Notes: generated from the letters alone by a model not told the origin. DNA of 64,000 nucleotides from Arthrobacter psychrochitiniphilus (GCF_003185915.1 NZ_QHLZ01000007.1:1-64000), one strand, 5' to 3'; positions 11,342 to 29,357 are shown, counted from the stretch's first letter. A program made the numbers and translations.

Positions 11342-11983
11342 ATGGCGATGGAAATGCCGGGGCAAGCACCACGGCTGAGCAAACCGTCGTGGAAGGATCC
11401 ACGTCTGCTCATTGGCATTCTTTTAGTGCTGGCGTCCGTGGCCGGGGTGGTGGCATTGGTGGGCAACGCAGCCAAGACAGTGCCCATGTATGTGGCCAAG
11501 GATGCGCTGGTGGTAGGTCAGAAGATCACTCCGGATTCCTTCACCATTGTGGATGTCCAGCTTGGAGACGTTGATGGGAAATATCTTGATCCGGCCGACG
11601 CGCTGGATGCGAACGCCGTCGCCATTCGCATGGTTCCCAAGGGTGAACTGGTCTCCCGTAGCAGCATTGGGCGGATCGATGCGCTGAACCGAAAACCAGT
11701 TCCTGTCACTATCACTGAACCCTTGCCCAAAGAGGTAGTGGTGGGCGCTTATGTTGACGTTTGGGTGGCCCTGCCCGATGACCGCAACGGCTTTGCTGAG
11801 CCGGTGCTGATGCTCCCGGGAGCCGAAGTTGCCTCCCTGGCGTCAGCCTCGGGCTCCTTGGGATCGAGCAAGAACACAGCCCTCATGGTTCTGGTCAGTG
11901 ACGCTCAAATGCCAAAATTTCTTGGTGCTGTGGCCAACAATGCCAAAGTTTCCGTGGTGTGGAATCCCGGTGCGGCGCCATGA
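11342..11983 (+). CDS. SAF-domain protein, CpaB/RcpC-like pilus assembly component
   Basis: The 213-residue protein has an N-terminal membrane segment (about 20-42, LLIGILLVLASVAGVVALVG) and then a SAF domain (about 50-115: VPMYVAKDALVVGQKITPDS, with IRMVPKGELVSRSSIG). In Flp-type pili CpaB/RcpC proteins are periplasmic or wall-facing parts of the assembly machine. The ATG at 11342 follows GAAGGGGGCGGGG; the in-frame GTG-like extension upstream is not supported. The stop overlaps the CpaE-like start by four bases (ATGA), so the two are translationally coupled. The rest of the tad machine is 47.6 kb downstream. Confidence 0.82.
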   Translation: MAMEMPGQAPRLSKPSWKDPRLLIGILLVLASVAGVVALVGNAAKTVPMYVAKDALVVGQKITPDSFTIVDVQLGDVDGKYLDPADALDANAVAIRMVPKGELVSRSSIGRIDALNRKPVPVTITEPLPKEVVVGAYVDVWVALPDDRNGFAEPVLMLPGAEVASLASASGSLGSSKNTALMVLVSDAQMPKFLGAVANNAKVSVVWNPGAAP

Positions 11984-13785
11984 GCCCAGTGACAGTGGTT
12001 GCGGTGGGGGACACCCCGGCAGCGGTGATTGCTGAGCTGGAAAACAACAGAGGCGCACTTCATATTGTCCGCCGCTGTCCTGAGCTGGCCGAGCTTCTGG
12101 CAGCGTGCCAAAATGGGCTGGCCCAAGCGGCTGTTGTAGCCGAGGGGGCGGATGAACTCAGCGCAACGCTTGTGGACAGGCTGGCCGCGGTTGGTGTCAG
12201 CGTGGTGGCTGTTGCCACTACTGCAGAGGCCGCACAGCGCCTACGTTCGATCGGTGCCGGCGTTGTCACGGAGCACGTGAGCGCGGAACTGCTCGCCCAG
12301 GTAGTCACAGCCGCCGTGCAATCTCGCAAGCAGTTGGATGGGGCAGGTGGGTACGCCGTCCCTGCGCGAGCCCCCACAGATGTGGCAGCTTCGCGGGGAG
12401 CACACGCGAGCACTCCAACGAAGCCGCAAGCAGATGCAATGGCCCTCACTGCCGCGCCGGAGTCTACAGCTCCAGCCACCCCGGAGCATTTAGATGCCAC
12501 CGGCGAAGAAGCGGGCCACAACGCTGTCAAGCACAACGCTGTCAAGCACAACACTGTCAAGCACAACACTGCGGACACCACGGATCCAACGCAGCACGCG
12601 AGTCTGTGGGAGCGGACGCGGCGCCGATTACGGCGTCGCGACTGGACCCAGGAAGACGAAACAAAGCCCGAAACCACTAAAGAAACCGAAACGGATCCTA
12701 GCCCCGGATCCACGCCGCTGCCAAGACCAACTCCGGACCCGCCGAAGTCAGCTCTGCACAAGCCGGACCCGTTAAAGCCGGCACTGTCCAGACCTTCGCA
12801 GTCCAAGCCGGCCCTGTCCAGAGCTGCACCGTCAGCGCCAGAACCAGCAACGGCTCCCGCTGCCCTGTCTTCACCTGCGGCGGCACCTGCGGTCACAGCT
12901 GAAGCAACACCGGCACTGCCCGGCCGCACAGGCATGCTCGTGGCGTTGTGGGGTCCCATTGGATCGCCCGGGCGCACCACAGTGGCCATAAATCTGGCAG
13001 CCGAACAGGCGGCTGCCGGCCGCAGTGTCTTGGTGATAGACGCAGATAGCTACGGAGCCAGCATTGGTGCCGCGCTGGGCCTGCTGGAGGAATCCGCGTC
13101 CTTTGCCCAGGCATGCCGGGCAGCTGACCAGGGAACCTTATCCGCAGTTCGCTTCACGAACATCTTGACTAAGGTTGTTTTTTCAGCAGGCACGTTTTCC
13201 CTCTTGACGGGCCTGACCAGGGCCGATCGCTGGCCGGAGTTGCGGGCGGCCGCCGTGGCCAGGGTTGTAGCTCTGGCACGGGAATCGGCAGACTTGGTGG
13301 TGGTGGATTGCGGATTCTCGCTAGAGAACGATGAGGAACTCAGCTATGACACCGTAGCTCCGCGGCGCAACGGCGCAACGCTGACTGTGCTGGCCCAGGC
13401 GGACATCATCTACGCGGTGGGCAGCGGGGACCCGGTGGGGATCCCGAGACTGATCCGAGGCATGAACGAACTCCAAGCGGCCTTCCCTGCTGCACGGATA
13501 GATGTGGTGGTGAATAAGGTGCGCCGTCAAGCTGCCGGGCGGGCACCGGAAAAGGCACTGGCACAGGCTTGGGAACGGTTTGGCCCCACCGCGCCGATCA
13601 GGCATTTTCTCCCCTGGGACCCGGAAATAACTGATAGGGCGTTGCTGGAAGGGCGGCTCCTGCTGGAGGTGGCTCCGGACTCGCCGCTGCGCCGGGGCAT
13701 TAGCCGGATCGATTGTGCAGCTGTCCAAGAGAACTCTGAATCCGCTGTCACAAGCACCACAGCAGCCCTGCAGAATCAGGGCTAG
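11980..13785 (+). CDS. CpaE-like P-loop protein of the tad pilus locus
   Basis: The 601-residue protein has three parts: an N-terminal domain (1 to about 120) that looks like the degenerate receiver domain of CpaE, a long disordered Pro/Ala/Thr linker (about 125-310), and a C-terminal MinD/ParA-like fold. The P-loop near residue 325 reads GPIGSPGRTTVA, in which the usual lysines of KGGxGKT are replaced (Arg at the second). LVIDADSYGASIGAALG and LVVVDCGF supply the A' and B motifs. CpaE-type proteins localise pilus assembly at the membrane. It starts on ATGA overlapping the SAF gene. Whether it hydrolyses ATP is unclear given the substituted lysines. Confidence 0.8.
   Translation: MSPVTVVAVGDTPAAVIAELENNRGALHIVRRCPELAELLAACQNGLAQAAVVAEGADELSATLVDRLAAVGVSVVAVATTAEAAQRLRSIGAGVVTEHVSAELLAQVVTAAVQSRKQLDGAGGYAVPARAPTDVAASRGAHASTPTKPQADAMALTAAPESTAPATPEHLDATGEEAGHNAVKHNAVKHNTVKHNTADTTDPTQHASLWERTRRRLRRRDWTQEDETKPETTKETETDPSPGSTPLPRPTPDPPKSALHKPDPLKPALSRPSQSKPALSRAAPSAPEPATAPAALSSPAAAPAVTAEATPALPGRTGMLVALWGPIGSPGRTTVAINLAAEQAAAGRSVLVIDADSYGASIGAALGLLEESASFAQACRAADQGTLSAVRFTNILTKVVFSAGTFSLLTGLTRADRWPELRAAAVARVVALARESADLVVVDCGFSLENDEELSYDTVAPRRNGATLTVLAQADIIYAVGSGDPVGIPRLIRGMNELQAAFPAARIDVVVNKVRRQAAGRAPEKALAQAWERFGPTAPIRHFLPWDPEITDRALLEGRLLLEVAPDSPLRRGISRIDCAAVQENSESAVTSTTAALQNQG
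12517..12570 (+). repeat. 15-bp in-frame tandem repeat in the cpaE-like linker
   Basis: CACAACGCTGTCAAG is repeated about 3.6 times (12517-12531, 12532-12546, 12547-12561 with one change, then a partial copy). It encodes repeated H-N-A/T-V-K. The length is a multiple of three, so changes in copy number keep the frame and only alter linker length. Confidence 0.9.
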
Positions 13786-13841
13786 GCTCAGAACAGGCCT
13801 GCAAAGAAGCGGTCTCATCTCTTTGACGGAGGCGTTAATTC

Positions 13842-16800
13842 ATGTCATCGCACACTTCAAGCCACGAGCCTGTGCAGGAGCACCCACAGTTTGGTGGACA
13901 GCCATTCCATAATGACTACTTTGTGCAATTGTCCGTAGAGGACGCCGCTCGCTATGACCCGGACGTACTTAATGCGCGGGCCCTGCTCCACCAGCAGATT
14001 GCAGCCATTAGAACTCCCGGCCATTCCACGGTGGATATCCGCGACGAACGCGATGCCAGCGTGGTTTACATTGTTTCCGATGACATGCCCTTCTTGGTTG
14101 ACTCGGTCAGTGCCGAATTGGTGCGCCAAGATCTCGCCATCCATTTGGTCACGCACCCCGTTTTTGTGGTCTCCCGGGATAAAAAATCCAACGTCTTGAG
14201 CGCTGTCACGAAGGTTCCTTCCCACGCGGGCATCGCCAGCGGGGACACCTCAGCAATGCCCAACATTGCCCACCTGCTGGGGGATGGGGAGAATTCCTCC
14301 TTCCTGGAATCATGGATTGCCATTGAAATTCCCAAGATCGACGACGAGCGCAAGTTGGCGCTCTACTCAGGCCTCGCCAAGGTGCTGGCCAATGTACGGG
14401 CAGCGGTTGAAGATTGGCCTGCCATGCGTGAGAAGGCGCTGAGCCGGGCAGAAATTCTGGCCACCGTGCTGGCAGGGGAAGATCTTGTGGACCTGCGCGA
14501 AGCCGAAGATTTACTGCACTGGATGGAGGCAGATAACTTCACTTTCCTTGGCTACCGCGAATACGATCTTGAAAAGCGTGACGGTGAAGACGTACTCGTC
14601 AATCGTGAGGGCAGCGGCCTGGGCCTGATGCGGGATGGCTCCAGCCACCCTACCGTTCAGCACCTGACTACAACGGGGCAGCGCAAGGCCCGTGAAAAAC
14701 GTGTCCTTGTCATTACCAAGGCCAACTCACGCTCCACAGTGCACCGCGGCGCGTACTTTGACTACATTGGTGTGAAGTCTTTCGATTCCCAGGGCAATGT
14801 CAACGGTGAGCAGCGTTTCATCGGCTTGTTTTCCTCTGGGGTTTACACCGGTTCCGTGCGTAACATCCCTGTGGTTCGGGAAAAGGTTGAGGCTGTGCTG
14901 CGGCACTTCGGTTTCCCGCCCAACTCACACTCCGGCAAAGACTTGTTTGCGGTTCTGGAGACCTACCCCCGCGATGAGCTGTTCCAGATTGAGGTTTCGG
15001 ACCTGATCGAGATCGCGGAAGGGATCCTCAGGCTGGCCGAACGACGCCGCACGCGGTTGTTCCTGCGCCCTGACATCTATGGACGCTTCATGTCCGCGTT
15101 GGTCTACATCCCGCGTGATCGCTACACCACCGCTGTCCGGCACCGCATTGAGGATGAACTCACCCGCACCTTCAGCGCCGTGTCCATTGATTTTGAGGCG
15201 CGCATGAGCGAATCGGCGCTGGCCCGGCTGTTCTTCCGCATCCGCCTGCCCAAGGCCTACATGGTTCCGGCGGATCTGCAGGCTGCCGAACTGGAGCAGC
15301 GGCTGGTGCGTGCGGCGAGGTCCTGGCCCGAGGGGATCGCCCAGGTGTTGCGCGATTCGGAGCAGCGCGAGGTGGCGGACCGTTTGGAAGCCAAGTGGGC
15401 TCATGCATTCCCGCAGAGCTACCGGGTGGACTTTGAGGTTGAGGACGCTCTGGCGGACATTGCCCGCTTTGAGGAATTTGATGCCCGTTACAAGGCTGCA
15501 ACAGCGGCCGGGCTAAGCCCCGATAAGTGTGCCCCCGGCATGCACGTCTACCTGCCCAAGGGCAGCGGCGGGCTCCTTGAAGGAGATGCCCGCGTCAAGC
15601 TGTACATGGCACATCCGCAAAGCCTGAGCAAGATCCTGCCCTTTTTCCACAGCTTGGGACTCGAGGTGCTGGATGAGCGGCCCTTTGACGTTGAAACTGC
15701 TGATAAGCGTGACTTCTTCCTCTACGATCTTGGCCTGAAGTACCCTGCCGGAGTTGACCCGTTGACAACGGCGGACCTGCTGACGGAGGCGTTTGGGGCA
15801 GCGATTACGGGCCGCAGCGAGTCGGATAACTTTGATCGGCTGGTGCTGACCGAGGGTATGCATGCACGCCAGGTAGTCATTCTGCGCGCCTATGCCAAGT
15901 ACACGCGCCAGATGGGCAATACCAACTCCTACGGGTTCATTGCCAACACGCTTTTGGAAAATGTGGATGTTACCCGCGGGTTGGTGGAGCTTTTTGAGGC
16001 CCGCTTCAACCCTGCCATTGAGGAGGGGGCCCGCCCGGCCTTGCAGGATGAGATCCACACCAGGCTCAATGCGGCGCTGGAAAGCGTCCCAACACTTGAT
16101 GCCGATCGGGTCCTGCGCACTTTCACCAACTTAGTTGATGCCACCTTGCGCACCAACTACTACCGTGAACGGGATTACCTCAGTCTGAAGCTGGATCCGC
16201 TAGCCATTGAGGGTTTGCCGGCGCCGAAGCCCATGTTTGAGATTTGGGTTTACTCCCCGCGCGTGGAAGGCACGCACCTGCGCTTCGGTAAGGTGGCACG
16301 CGGCGGGCTGCGTTGGTCTGACCGGCGTGAAGATTTCCGCACCGAGGTGTTGGGCCTGGTCAAGGCGCAGACCGTCAAGAACGCCGTGATTGTGCCCACC
16401 GGGGCCAAGGGCGGCTTCTTCGCCAAGCAACTGCCCAACCCGGCAGTGGACCGCGGCGCCTGGATGGAGGAAGGGCGGGAAAGCTATAAGACCTTCATCC
16501 GCGGGCTGCTGGACGTCACGGATAACCTGGTGGCCACCGACGCCGGTGAAGTGGTGGTGCCGCCGGTGAACGTGGTCCGCCATGACGGTGATGACACGTA
16601 CATGGTGGTAGCGGCAGACAAGGGCACGGCGTCCTTCTCGGACACGGCCAACGCCATCTCTGCGGAGTACGGATTCTGGCTCGGTGACGCCTTCGCCTCG
16701 GGTGGTTCCGTGGGCTATGACCATAAGGCCATGGCCATTACCGCCCGTGGCGCGTGGGAGTCCGTCAAAGCGCACTTCAGCGAGTTTGGTGTAGACACCC

Positions 16801-18716
16801 AGACCCAGGAGTTCACCGCCGTGGGCGTAGGAGACATGTCAGGGGACGTGTTTGGCAACGGGATGCTGCGTACCCGCCACGTCAATCTGGTGGCCGCTTT
16901 TGACCACCGCGATATTTTCCTTGACCCCAACCCTGTGGCCGGGGTGGCGTTCGATGAGCGCCAGCGCCTGTACGATCTTCCGCGATCATCATGGCAGGAC
17001 TACAACAAGGAGCTCATCAGTGCCGGTGGCGGGGTGTACTCACGCACACTGAAATCGATCCCGATCTCACCGGAAGTTGGCGTGGCGCTCGGCCTGCCCG
17101 CCGGAACCACGAAGCTCAGCCCGCCGGAGCTGCTCCGGGCAGTGCTGCTGGCCCCCACCGATCTGCTGTACAACGGTGGCATTGGCACCTACATCAAGGC
17201 CAGCTACGAAAGCAATGCCTCGGTGGGAGATAAAGCCAACGATCCCATTCGTGTTGATGGTGCGGACCTACGGGTCAAAATCATTGGCGAAGGCGGCAAC
17301 TTGGGCATGACCCAGCATGGCCGTGTGGAGGCTGCTCTGCATGGGGTCATTCTGAACACTGACGCCATTGACAACTCTGCCGGCGTGGATTGCTCCGATC
17401 ATGAAGTGAACATTAAGATCTTCGTTGATCGCATGGTGGCTGCAGGCAAGCTGGACCCCGCCGAACGCACCGATTTCCTGATGTCCATGACCGATGAAAT
17501 TGGGCAGCTGGTGCTCGAGGACAACATTGAACAGAACATCTTGCTGCTCAACGATCGTCAACGAGTGGTTGAGTGGAGCCCCAGCTATGAGCGCTTCATG
17601 GACTGGCTGGAAGATCACGGGGACCTGAACCGTGAGCTTGAGGCGCTGCCCAGCAACGCCGAACTGCAAGAACGCCTGGCAACCGGGCAGGGACTGACCT
17701 CCCCGGAACTTGCCGTGCTGCTGGCCTACGCCAAGATGGAACTGGCCAAGTCACTCACCAACAGTGACTTGGCCGATGATTCGTGGTTCAAGACAACACT
17801 GCGCCGTTACTTCCCCGCCCAGGTGGCGGCACGTTTCGATGCGGAACTGGACACGCACCCGCTGCGCCGGGAAATCATTGCCACCGTGGTGGCCAATGAC
17901 ATGGTGAACCTGGGCGGCATCACCTTTGCCTTCCGGGCCATGGAAGAATCCTCGGCCAGCGAAGTGGTTGTTGCCAAGGCCTTTGTTGCCCTGCATGAGA
18001 TCTTTGATCTGAAGTCCATGACCACCATGCTGGGCGAACTCCCGCCCAGCTTCCCCACGGAGCAGTGGAGCACGGTTCACCTGGACATGCGCCGCCTGCT
18101 GGATAGGGCCGTGCGATGGCTGGTCAATGAGGGGATTGGGCAGCAGAGCATTGCGGAGCTGGTGCAACGCTTCAAGCCTGGGGTCAGCAACCTGGCCCCA
18201 CGCCTGAGTGAGTTCGTCCAAGGTGTGGATGTGGAGCGGGTGGAGAACTGGTACAGCCAGGCCACATCCTTTAACATGCCGCTGGCCTTGGGCCGCCGCT
18301 GGGCGGAACTCTTTGAGACGTTCCCGCTGCTGGATGTTGCCAAGGTCAGTGAAGCATTGGCCGAACCACAGGACACGGTGGCGAGCGTGTACTACACGCT
18401 TTACAACCGATACGGGGTGGACTCACTGCTGGAACGGATCACGGCGTTGCCACGTAATGACAGGTGGCAGGCGCTGGCGCGTGCAGCCTTACGTGATGAC
18501 CTGTACGCCACCACGGCGGACATGACCAGTAATGTTCTGGACCGGACCGAGAAGGGTGCCTCCACCATGGCGCGCATTGAAGCCTGGGAGGCACAGAATG
18601 CGGAGCAGCTGGAGAGGGCTGTTCGGATGTTTGCCGAAGTCAACGAGCTCGAACAGGACGACATGGCGTCCTTGTCGGTAGCATTGAGGCTCTTGCGTTC
18701 AATTGTGCGGCGGTAA
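13842..18716 (+). CDS. gdh: NAD-specific glutamate dehydrogenase, large (about 180 kDa) type
   Basis: This 1624-residue cytoplasmic enzyme interconverts glutamate and 2-oxoglutarate plus ammonia using NAD. The catalytic part lies in the second half: RFGKVARGGLRWSDR near residue 815, VKNAVIVPTGAKGGF near 845, and DKGTASFSDTANAI followed by GGSVGYDHKAMAIT near 930-970. N-terminal ACT-like regulatory regions (for example DMPFLVDSVSAELVRQD) precede it. The size is usual for the L_180 class of actinobacteria and proteobacteria. GACGGAGG stands about ten bases before the ATG. It follows the CpaE-like gene by 56 bases but is functionally unrelated. Confidence 0.95.
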   Translation: MSSHTSSHEPVQEHPQFGGQPFHNDYFVQLSVEDAARYDPDVLNARALLHQQIAAIRTPGHSTVDIRDERDASVVYIVSDDMPFLVDSVSAELVRQDLAIHLVTHPVFVVSRDKKSNVLSAVTKVPSHAGIASGDTSAMPNIAHLLGDGENSSFLESWIAIEIPKIDDERKLALYSGLAKVLANVRAAVEDWPAMREKALSRAEILATVLAGEDLVDLREAEDLLHWMEADNFTFLGYREYDLEKRDGEDVLVNREGSGLGLMRDGSSHPTVQHLTTTGQRKAREKRVLVITKANSRSTVHRGAYFDYIGVKSFDSQGNVNGEQRFIGLFSSGVYTGSVRNIPVVREKVEAVLRHFGFPPNSHSGKDLFAVLETYPRDELFQIEVSDLIEIAEGILRLAERRRTRLFLRPDIYGRFMSALVYIPRDRYTTAVRHRIEDELTRTFSAVSIDFEARMSESALARLFFRIRLPKAYMVPADLQAAELEQRLVRAARSWPEGIAQVLRDSEQREVADRLEAKWAHAFPQSYRVDFEVEDALADIARFEEFDARYKAATAAGLSPDKCAPGMHVYLPKGSGGLLEGDARVKLYMAHPQSLSKILPFFHSLGLEVLDERPFDVETADKRDFFLYDLGLKYPAGVDPLTTADLLTEAFGAAITGRSESDNFDRLVLTEGMHARQVVILRAYAKYTRQMGNTNSYGFIANTLLENVDVTRGLVELFEARFNPAIEEGARPALQDEIHTRLNAALESVPTLDADRVLRTFTNLVDATLRTNYYRERDYLSLKLDPLAIEGLPAPKPMFEIWVYSPRVEGTHLRFGKVARGGLRWSDRREDFRTEVLGLVKAQTVKNAVIVPTGAKGGFFAKQLPNPAVDRGAWMEEGRESYKTFIRGLLDVTDNLVATDAGEVVVPPVNVVRHDGDDTYMVVAADKGTASFSDTANAISAEYGFWLGDAFASGGSVGYDHKAMAITARGAWESVKAHFSEFGVDTQTQEFTAVGVGDMSGDVFGNGMLRTRHVNLVAAFDHRDIFLDPNPVAGVAFDERQRLYDLPRSSWQDYNKELISAGGGVYSRTLKSIPISPEVGVALGLPAGTTKLSPPELLRAVLLAPTDLLYNGGIGTYIKASYESNASVGDKANDPIRVDGADLRVKIIGEGGNLGMTQHGRVEAALHGVILNTDAIDNSAGVDCSDHEVNIKIFVDRMVAAGKLDPAERTDFLMSMTDEIGQLVLEDNIEQNILLLNDRQRVVEWSPSYERFMDWLEDHGDLNRELEALPSNAELQERLATGQGLTSPELAVLLAYAKMELAKSLTNSDLADDSWFKTTLRRYFPAQVAARFDAELDTHPLRREIIATVVANDMVNLGGITFAFRAMEESSASEVVVAKAFVALHEIFDLKSMTTMLGELPPSFPTEQWSTVHLDMRRLLDRAVRWLVNEGIGQQSIAELVQRFKPGVSNLAPRLSEFVQGVDVERVENWYSQATSFNMPLALGRRWAELFETFPLLDVAKVSEALAEPQDTVASVYYTLYNRYGVDSLLERITALPRNDRWQALARAALRDDLYATTADMTSNVLDRTEKGASTMARIEAWEAQNAEQLERAVRMFAEVNELEQDDMASLSVALRLLRSIVRR

Positions 18717-18766
18717 CCGCAGCACACCATCTGTGTAACTGGCGCCCTCGAATGCGCCAGGTAGTG

Positions 18767-18807
18767 CGGTGCCCGCTGTTTGCAGCGGGCACCGCCACCC
18801 ATTTTTT
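18767..18807 (+). terminator. Terminator between gdh and the histidine kinase
   Basis: CGGTGCCCGCTG (18767-18778) pairs perfectly with CAGCGGGCACCG (18783-18794) around a four-base loop. TTTTTT follows at 18802-18807. The hairpin sits just before the kinase ribosome-binding site (AAAAGGAG), so the kinase needs its own promoter or depends on read-through. Confidence 0.78.
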
Positions 18808-18819
18808 AAAAGGAGCCCG

Positions 18820-20298
18820 ATGGCAATTTTTGCCGACATGATCAGGGACAATCCCGGGCTGGCCCCGGGCGACGCCGAATGGCTGCACCTTTTGGTGGGG
18901 GACTGGCAGATGATTGCTGACCTTTCCTTCGCCGACCTGGTCCTGTGGTTCCCGGCCAAAACCGGCACGGGGCATGTGGCGCTGGCCCATGTGCGGCCTT
19001 CCACTTCTCACACCATGTTCCACGCAGACTTTGTGGGCGAACAGATTCAGCCTTCTCTGGAGCCGTTGGTGAAGGCGGCCTGGAAGAGTCAAAACATTGA
19101 GCGCTCGCATGAAACCAAAATCTGGAGCCCGGACATGGCCATGCGGGTTGAAGCCATCCCCATGGTGCGCAACGGGCGCACACTGGCTGTTATCACCACA
19201 CATATGGACCTCTCCAGCTCGCGGATGCCCTCCCGGCTGGAACTGACGTACCGGCAGTGCGCCTACGATTTGCTGAAGATGGGCACCTTGGGTTTGTGGC
19301 CCGATTTTGCCTCGCCCACAGGATCCCGCCGCGGTGCGCCGCGTGTTGGTGATGGTTTGCTGCGTCTGGACGTTGACGGGATTGTGCAATACGCCAGCCC
19401 CAACGGCGTCTCGGCTTTCCGCCGGCTAGGAGATGGCGAGTCCTTGGAAGGCCGGTCCCTGGCCGAGGTGACCACGGGGCTGCTCAAGGACCGGCGCATG
19501 GTGGATGAATCGCTGCCACTGGTTGTCACGGGCCGCATGCCGTGGCGCACCGAGATTGAATCACGGGGCGTCAGCTTGTCATTGCGGGCCATTCCGTTGC
19601 GTGATGGTGTGGAACGCTTTGGAGCACTGGTACTGTGCCGCGATGTTTCCGAGCTGCGGCGCAGGGAGCAGGAGCTGGTGACCAAGGACGCCACCATCCG
19701 CGAGATCCACCACCGGGTGAAGAATAATTTGCAGACAGTGGCTGCCTTGCTGAGGATGCAGTCGCGCCGCATGCACAGTGAAGAGGGAAAGCAGGGGCTG
19801 GAACAGGCCATGCGCCGGGTCGCCACCATTGCGTTGGTGCATGAGACGCTGTCCCAGGGCCTGGCTCAGAACGTTGACTTTGATGAGCTGATTGACCGGC
19901 AGTTCCGGCTCTCCGCCGAGGTTGCCTCCCCGTCCCAGCGGGTGCGCACCGAACGCGAGGGTGCCTTCGGTGAGCTGCCCAGCGATTTCGCCACCCCGCT
20001 GGCACTGGTGATCAACGAGCTGGTGACCAACGCCGTCGAACATGGTTTGCAGGACCGGGAGGGGACGGTGTGGCTGATGGCGCACCGGTTCAAGAATGAT
20101 TCAGGTGATGACGCGCTGACCGTGAAGATCGCGGACGACGGCGTGGGGTTGCCGCCGGGGAACATTGCTGAGGGTCTGGGGTTGCAAATTGTGCGGACCC
20201 TGGTGACCAGTGAATTAGGCGGCACCATTGACTGGTCTGTGCGTGAGGGTGGCGGCACGGTGGTTGAGATGCAGATGGCACTCATTTCCCGGCATTAA
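18820..20298 (+). CDS. pdtaS: Cytosolic sensor histidine kinase, PdtaS type
   Basis: The 492-residue soluble protein has an N-terminal GAF-like sensor domain (about 1-140), a PAS domain (about 175-280), a HisKA_2 dimerisation domain with the phospho-accepting histidine in IHHRVKNNLQTVAALLRMQS (near 297), and a HATPase domain (N box LVINELVTNAVEHGL near 397, G box ADDGVGLPPG). This is the layout of PdtaS, which phosphorylates the RNA-binding antiterminator PdtaR; no pdtaR is in the window. There are no membrane segments. The ATG at 18820 is chosen because AAAAGGAG stands six bases upstream. Confidence 0.9.
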   Translation: MAIFADMIRDNPGLAPGDAEWLHLLVGDWQMIADLSFADLVLWFPAKTGTGHVALAHVRPSTSHTMFHADFVGEQIQPSLEPLVKAAWKSQNIERSHETKIWSPDMAMRVEAIPMVRNGRTLAVITTHMDLSSSRMPSRLELTYRQCAYDLLKMGTLGLWPDFASPTGSRRGAPRVGDGLLRLDVDGIVQYASPNGVSAFRRLGDGESLEGRSLAEVTTGLLKDRRMVDESLPLVVTGRMPWRTEIESRGVSLSLRAIPLRDGVERFGALVLCRDVSELRRREQELVTKDATIREIHHRVKNNLQTVAALLRMQSRRMHSEEGKQGLEQAMRRVATIALVHETLSQGLAQNVDFDELIDRQFRLSAEVASPSQRVRTEREGAFGELPSDFATPLALVINELVTNAVEHGLQDREGTVWLMAHRFKNDSGDDALTVKIADDGVGLPPGNIAEGLGLQIVRTLVTSELGGTIDWSVREGGGTVVEMQMALISRH

Positions 20299-20339
20299 AA
20301 AACTGACCCGCAGCAATCTGTGATTGCTGCGGGTCAGTT
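20297..20339 (-). terminator. Terminator of whiB, shared with the kinase gene
   Basis: AACTGACCCGCAGCAATC (20301-20318) pairs perfectly over 18 bp with 20322-20339 around a TGT loop. The A-run at 20297-20302 reads as a U-tract on the minus strand, so it best terminates whiB, but it also lies directly after the kinase stop. Confidence 0.88.
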
Positions 20340-20364
20340 GCCTATGCGCTTAGCTTGCGTGCGC

Positions 20365-20613
20365 TTAGCTTGCGCGGCGGGCGCGGGCTGCGCGGCGCTT
20401 CATAGCGCGACGCTCGTCCTCGCTAAGACCGCCCCACACGCCTGCGTCCTGTCCGGATTCGATGGCCCACTTCAAGCAGGTGTCAATCACGGGGCAGCGG
20501 CGGCATACGCTCTTTGCTTCCTCGATCTGCAGCAAGGCCGGACCTGTGTTTCCCACGGGGAAAAACAATTCCGGGTCCTTGTCGAGGCAGGCTGCGCGAC
20601 TACGCCAGTCCAT
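20365..20613 (-). CDS. whiB1: WhiB1-type iron-sulfur transcription regulator
   Basis: This 82-residue protein closely follows the WhiB1 pattern: MDWRSRAACLDKDPELFFP at the start, four cluster-binding cysteines at residues 9, 37, 40 and 46, the GVWGG turn near 61-65, and a basic tail of repeated RRAA/RAR. WhiB proteins bind a 4Fe-4S cluster that senses oxygen or NO and regulate through the primary sigma factor. The ATG at 20613 matches the family; a GTG at 20622 is too close to the AAGGAG site. The gene is monocistronic, ending in a perfect terminator. Confidence 0.92.
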   Translation of the reverse strand: MDWRSRAACLDKDPELFFPVGNTGPALLQIEEAKSVCRRCPVIDTCLKWAIESGQDAGVWGGLSEDERRAMKRRAARARRAS

Positions 20614-20844
20614 GCTGATCACTCACTCCTTTTAAAACGGGGGCGTCTTGTGAAAAAATTCACTTTAGGCCACATAAGAAAAGGCCCACAATGGGCCCTT
20701 CAGGTCATTTACTTAAGATTGTCATGTTAACTCAACGTAAACAAGGGGTAATGGCGGAAATAATTGTCTCTAACCGTGAGCGATGCGTCACAATGCCCCG
20801 CGGGTTCCCGGCCCCCACCCGGCAAACTCCGATAAGGTGCTCTT

Positions 20845-21324
20845 GTGCAAAACGATCCCCAAACCCCAGCTGACATGCCCCGCCCAGAGGACGCTGATGC
20901 GTTGGAAGCGAGCCTTAAACGCGGTGAGTTAGTCCGCCCGGCAGGCGTTTTTGTCATTGCGGGCGTGGTGGGATCAGAAGCGTTGGCATTGGCCGTGTTC
21001 GGCATCTGGTCGATCTTTTCATTGCTCACACAGCCGAGTAATTCCTTTGCGAGCGCCATATTTTTGACTCTCTTGCTCTTGGGACTGTCCGCAGGCTTGG
21101 GTGCGGTAGCGTTCAAGGCTTTCCATGGTTTCAGGTGGACACGCTCGGCTGCGTTTGTGTGGCAATTGCTTATGGTGGCCATCGCTACGCCGGCCTTGTT
21201 GGAAGGTGAGCTGATGCTGGGCTTGCTGCTCCTCTTGCCGCCGCTGGCGGTTGTTTACTTCCTCTTCACCCCCAAAGTGGTGGCCTTTTCATTGCGTACG
21301 GCGGCGGAGGAAACGGTCCTTTAG
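20845..21324 (+). CDS. Small membrane protein, four transmembrane segments
   Basis: I do not recognise a characterised family. The 159-residue protein has a charged N-terminal tail and four hydrophobic segments (about 34-60, 68-92, 102-120 and 122-145). It starts with GTG at 20845. It is divergent from whiB, with about 230 bases between, and its stop is two bases from the end of the convergent EssC-like gene. Similar small membrane proteins are common in Micrococcaceae; no function can be inferred. Confidence 0.7.
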   Translation: MQNDPQTPADMPRPEDADALEASLKRGELVRPAGVFVIAGVVGSEALALAVFGIWSIFSLLTQPSNSFASAIFLTLLLLGLSAGLGAVAFKAFHGFRWTRSAAFVWQLLMVAIATPALLEGELMLGLLLLLPPLAVVYFLFTPKVVAFSLRTAAEETVL

Positions 21325-21326
21325 CT

Positions 21327-29357
<8,031 letters not shown>

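Noticed and set aside
12060..12989. 309-codon minus-strand open frame
   Set aside because: Antisense to the repeat-rich linker of the CpaE-like gene; low-complexity and without family features.
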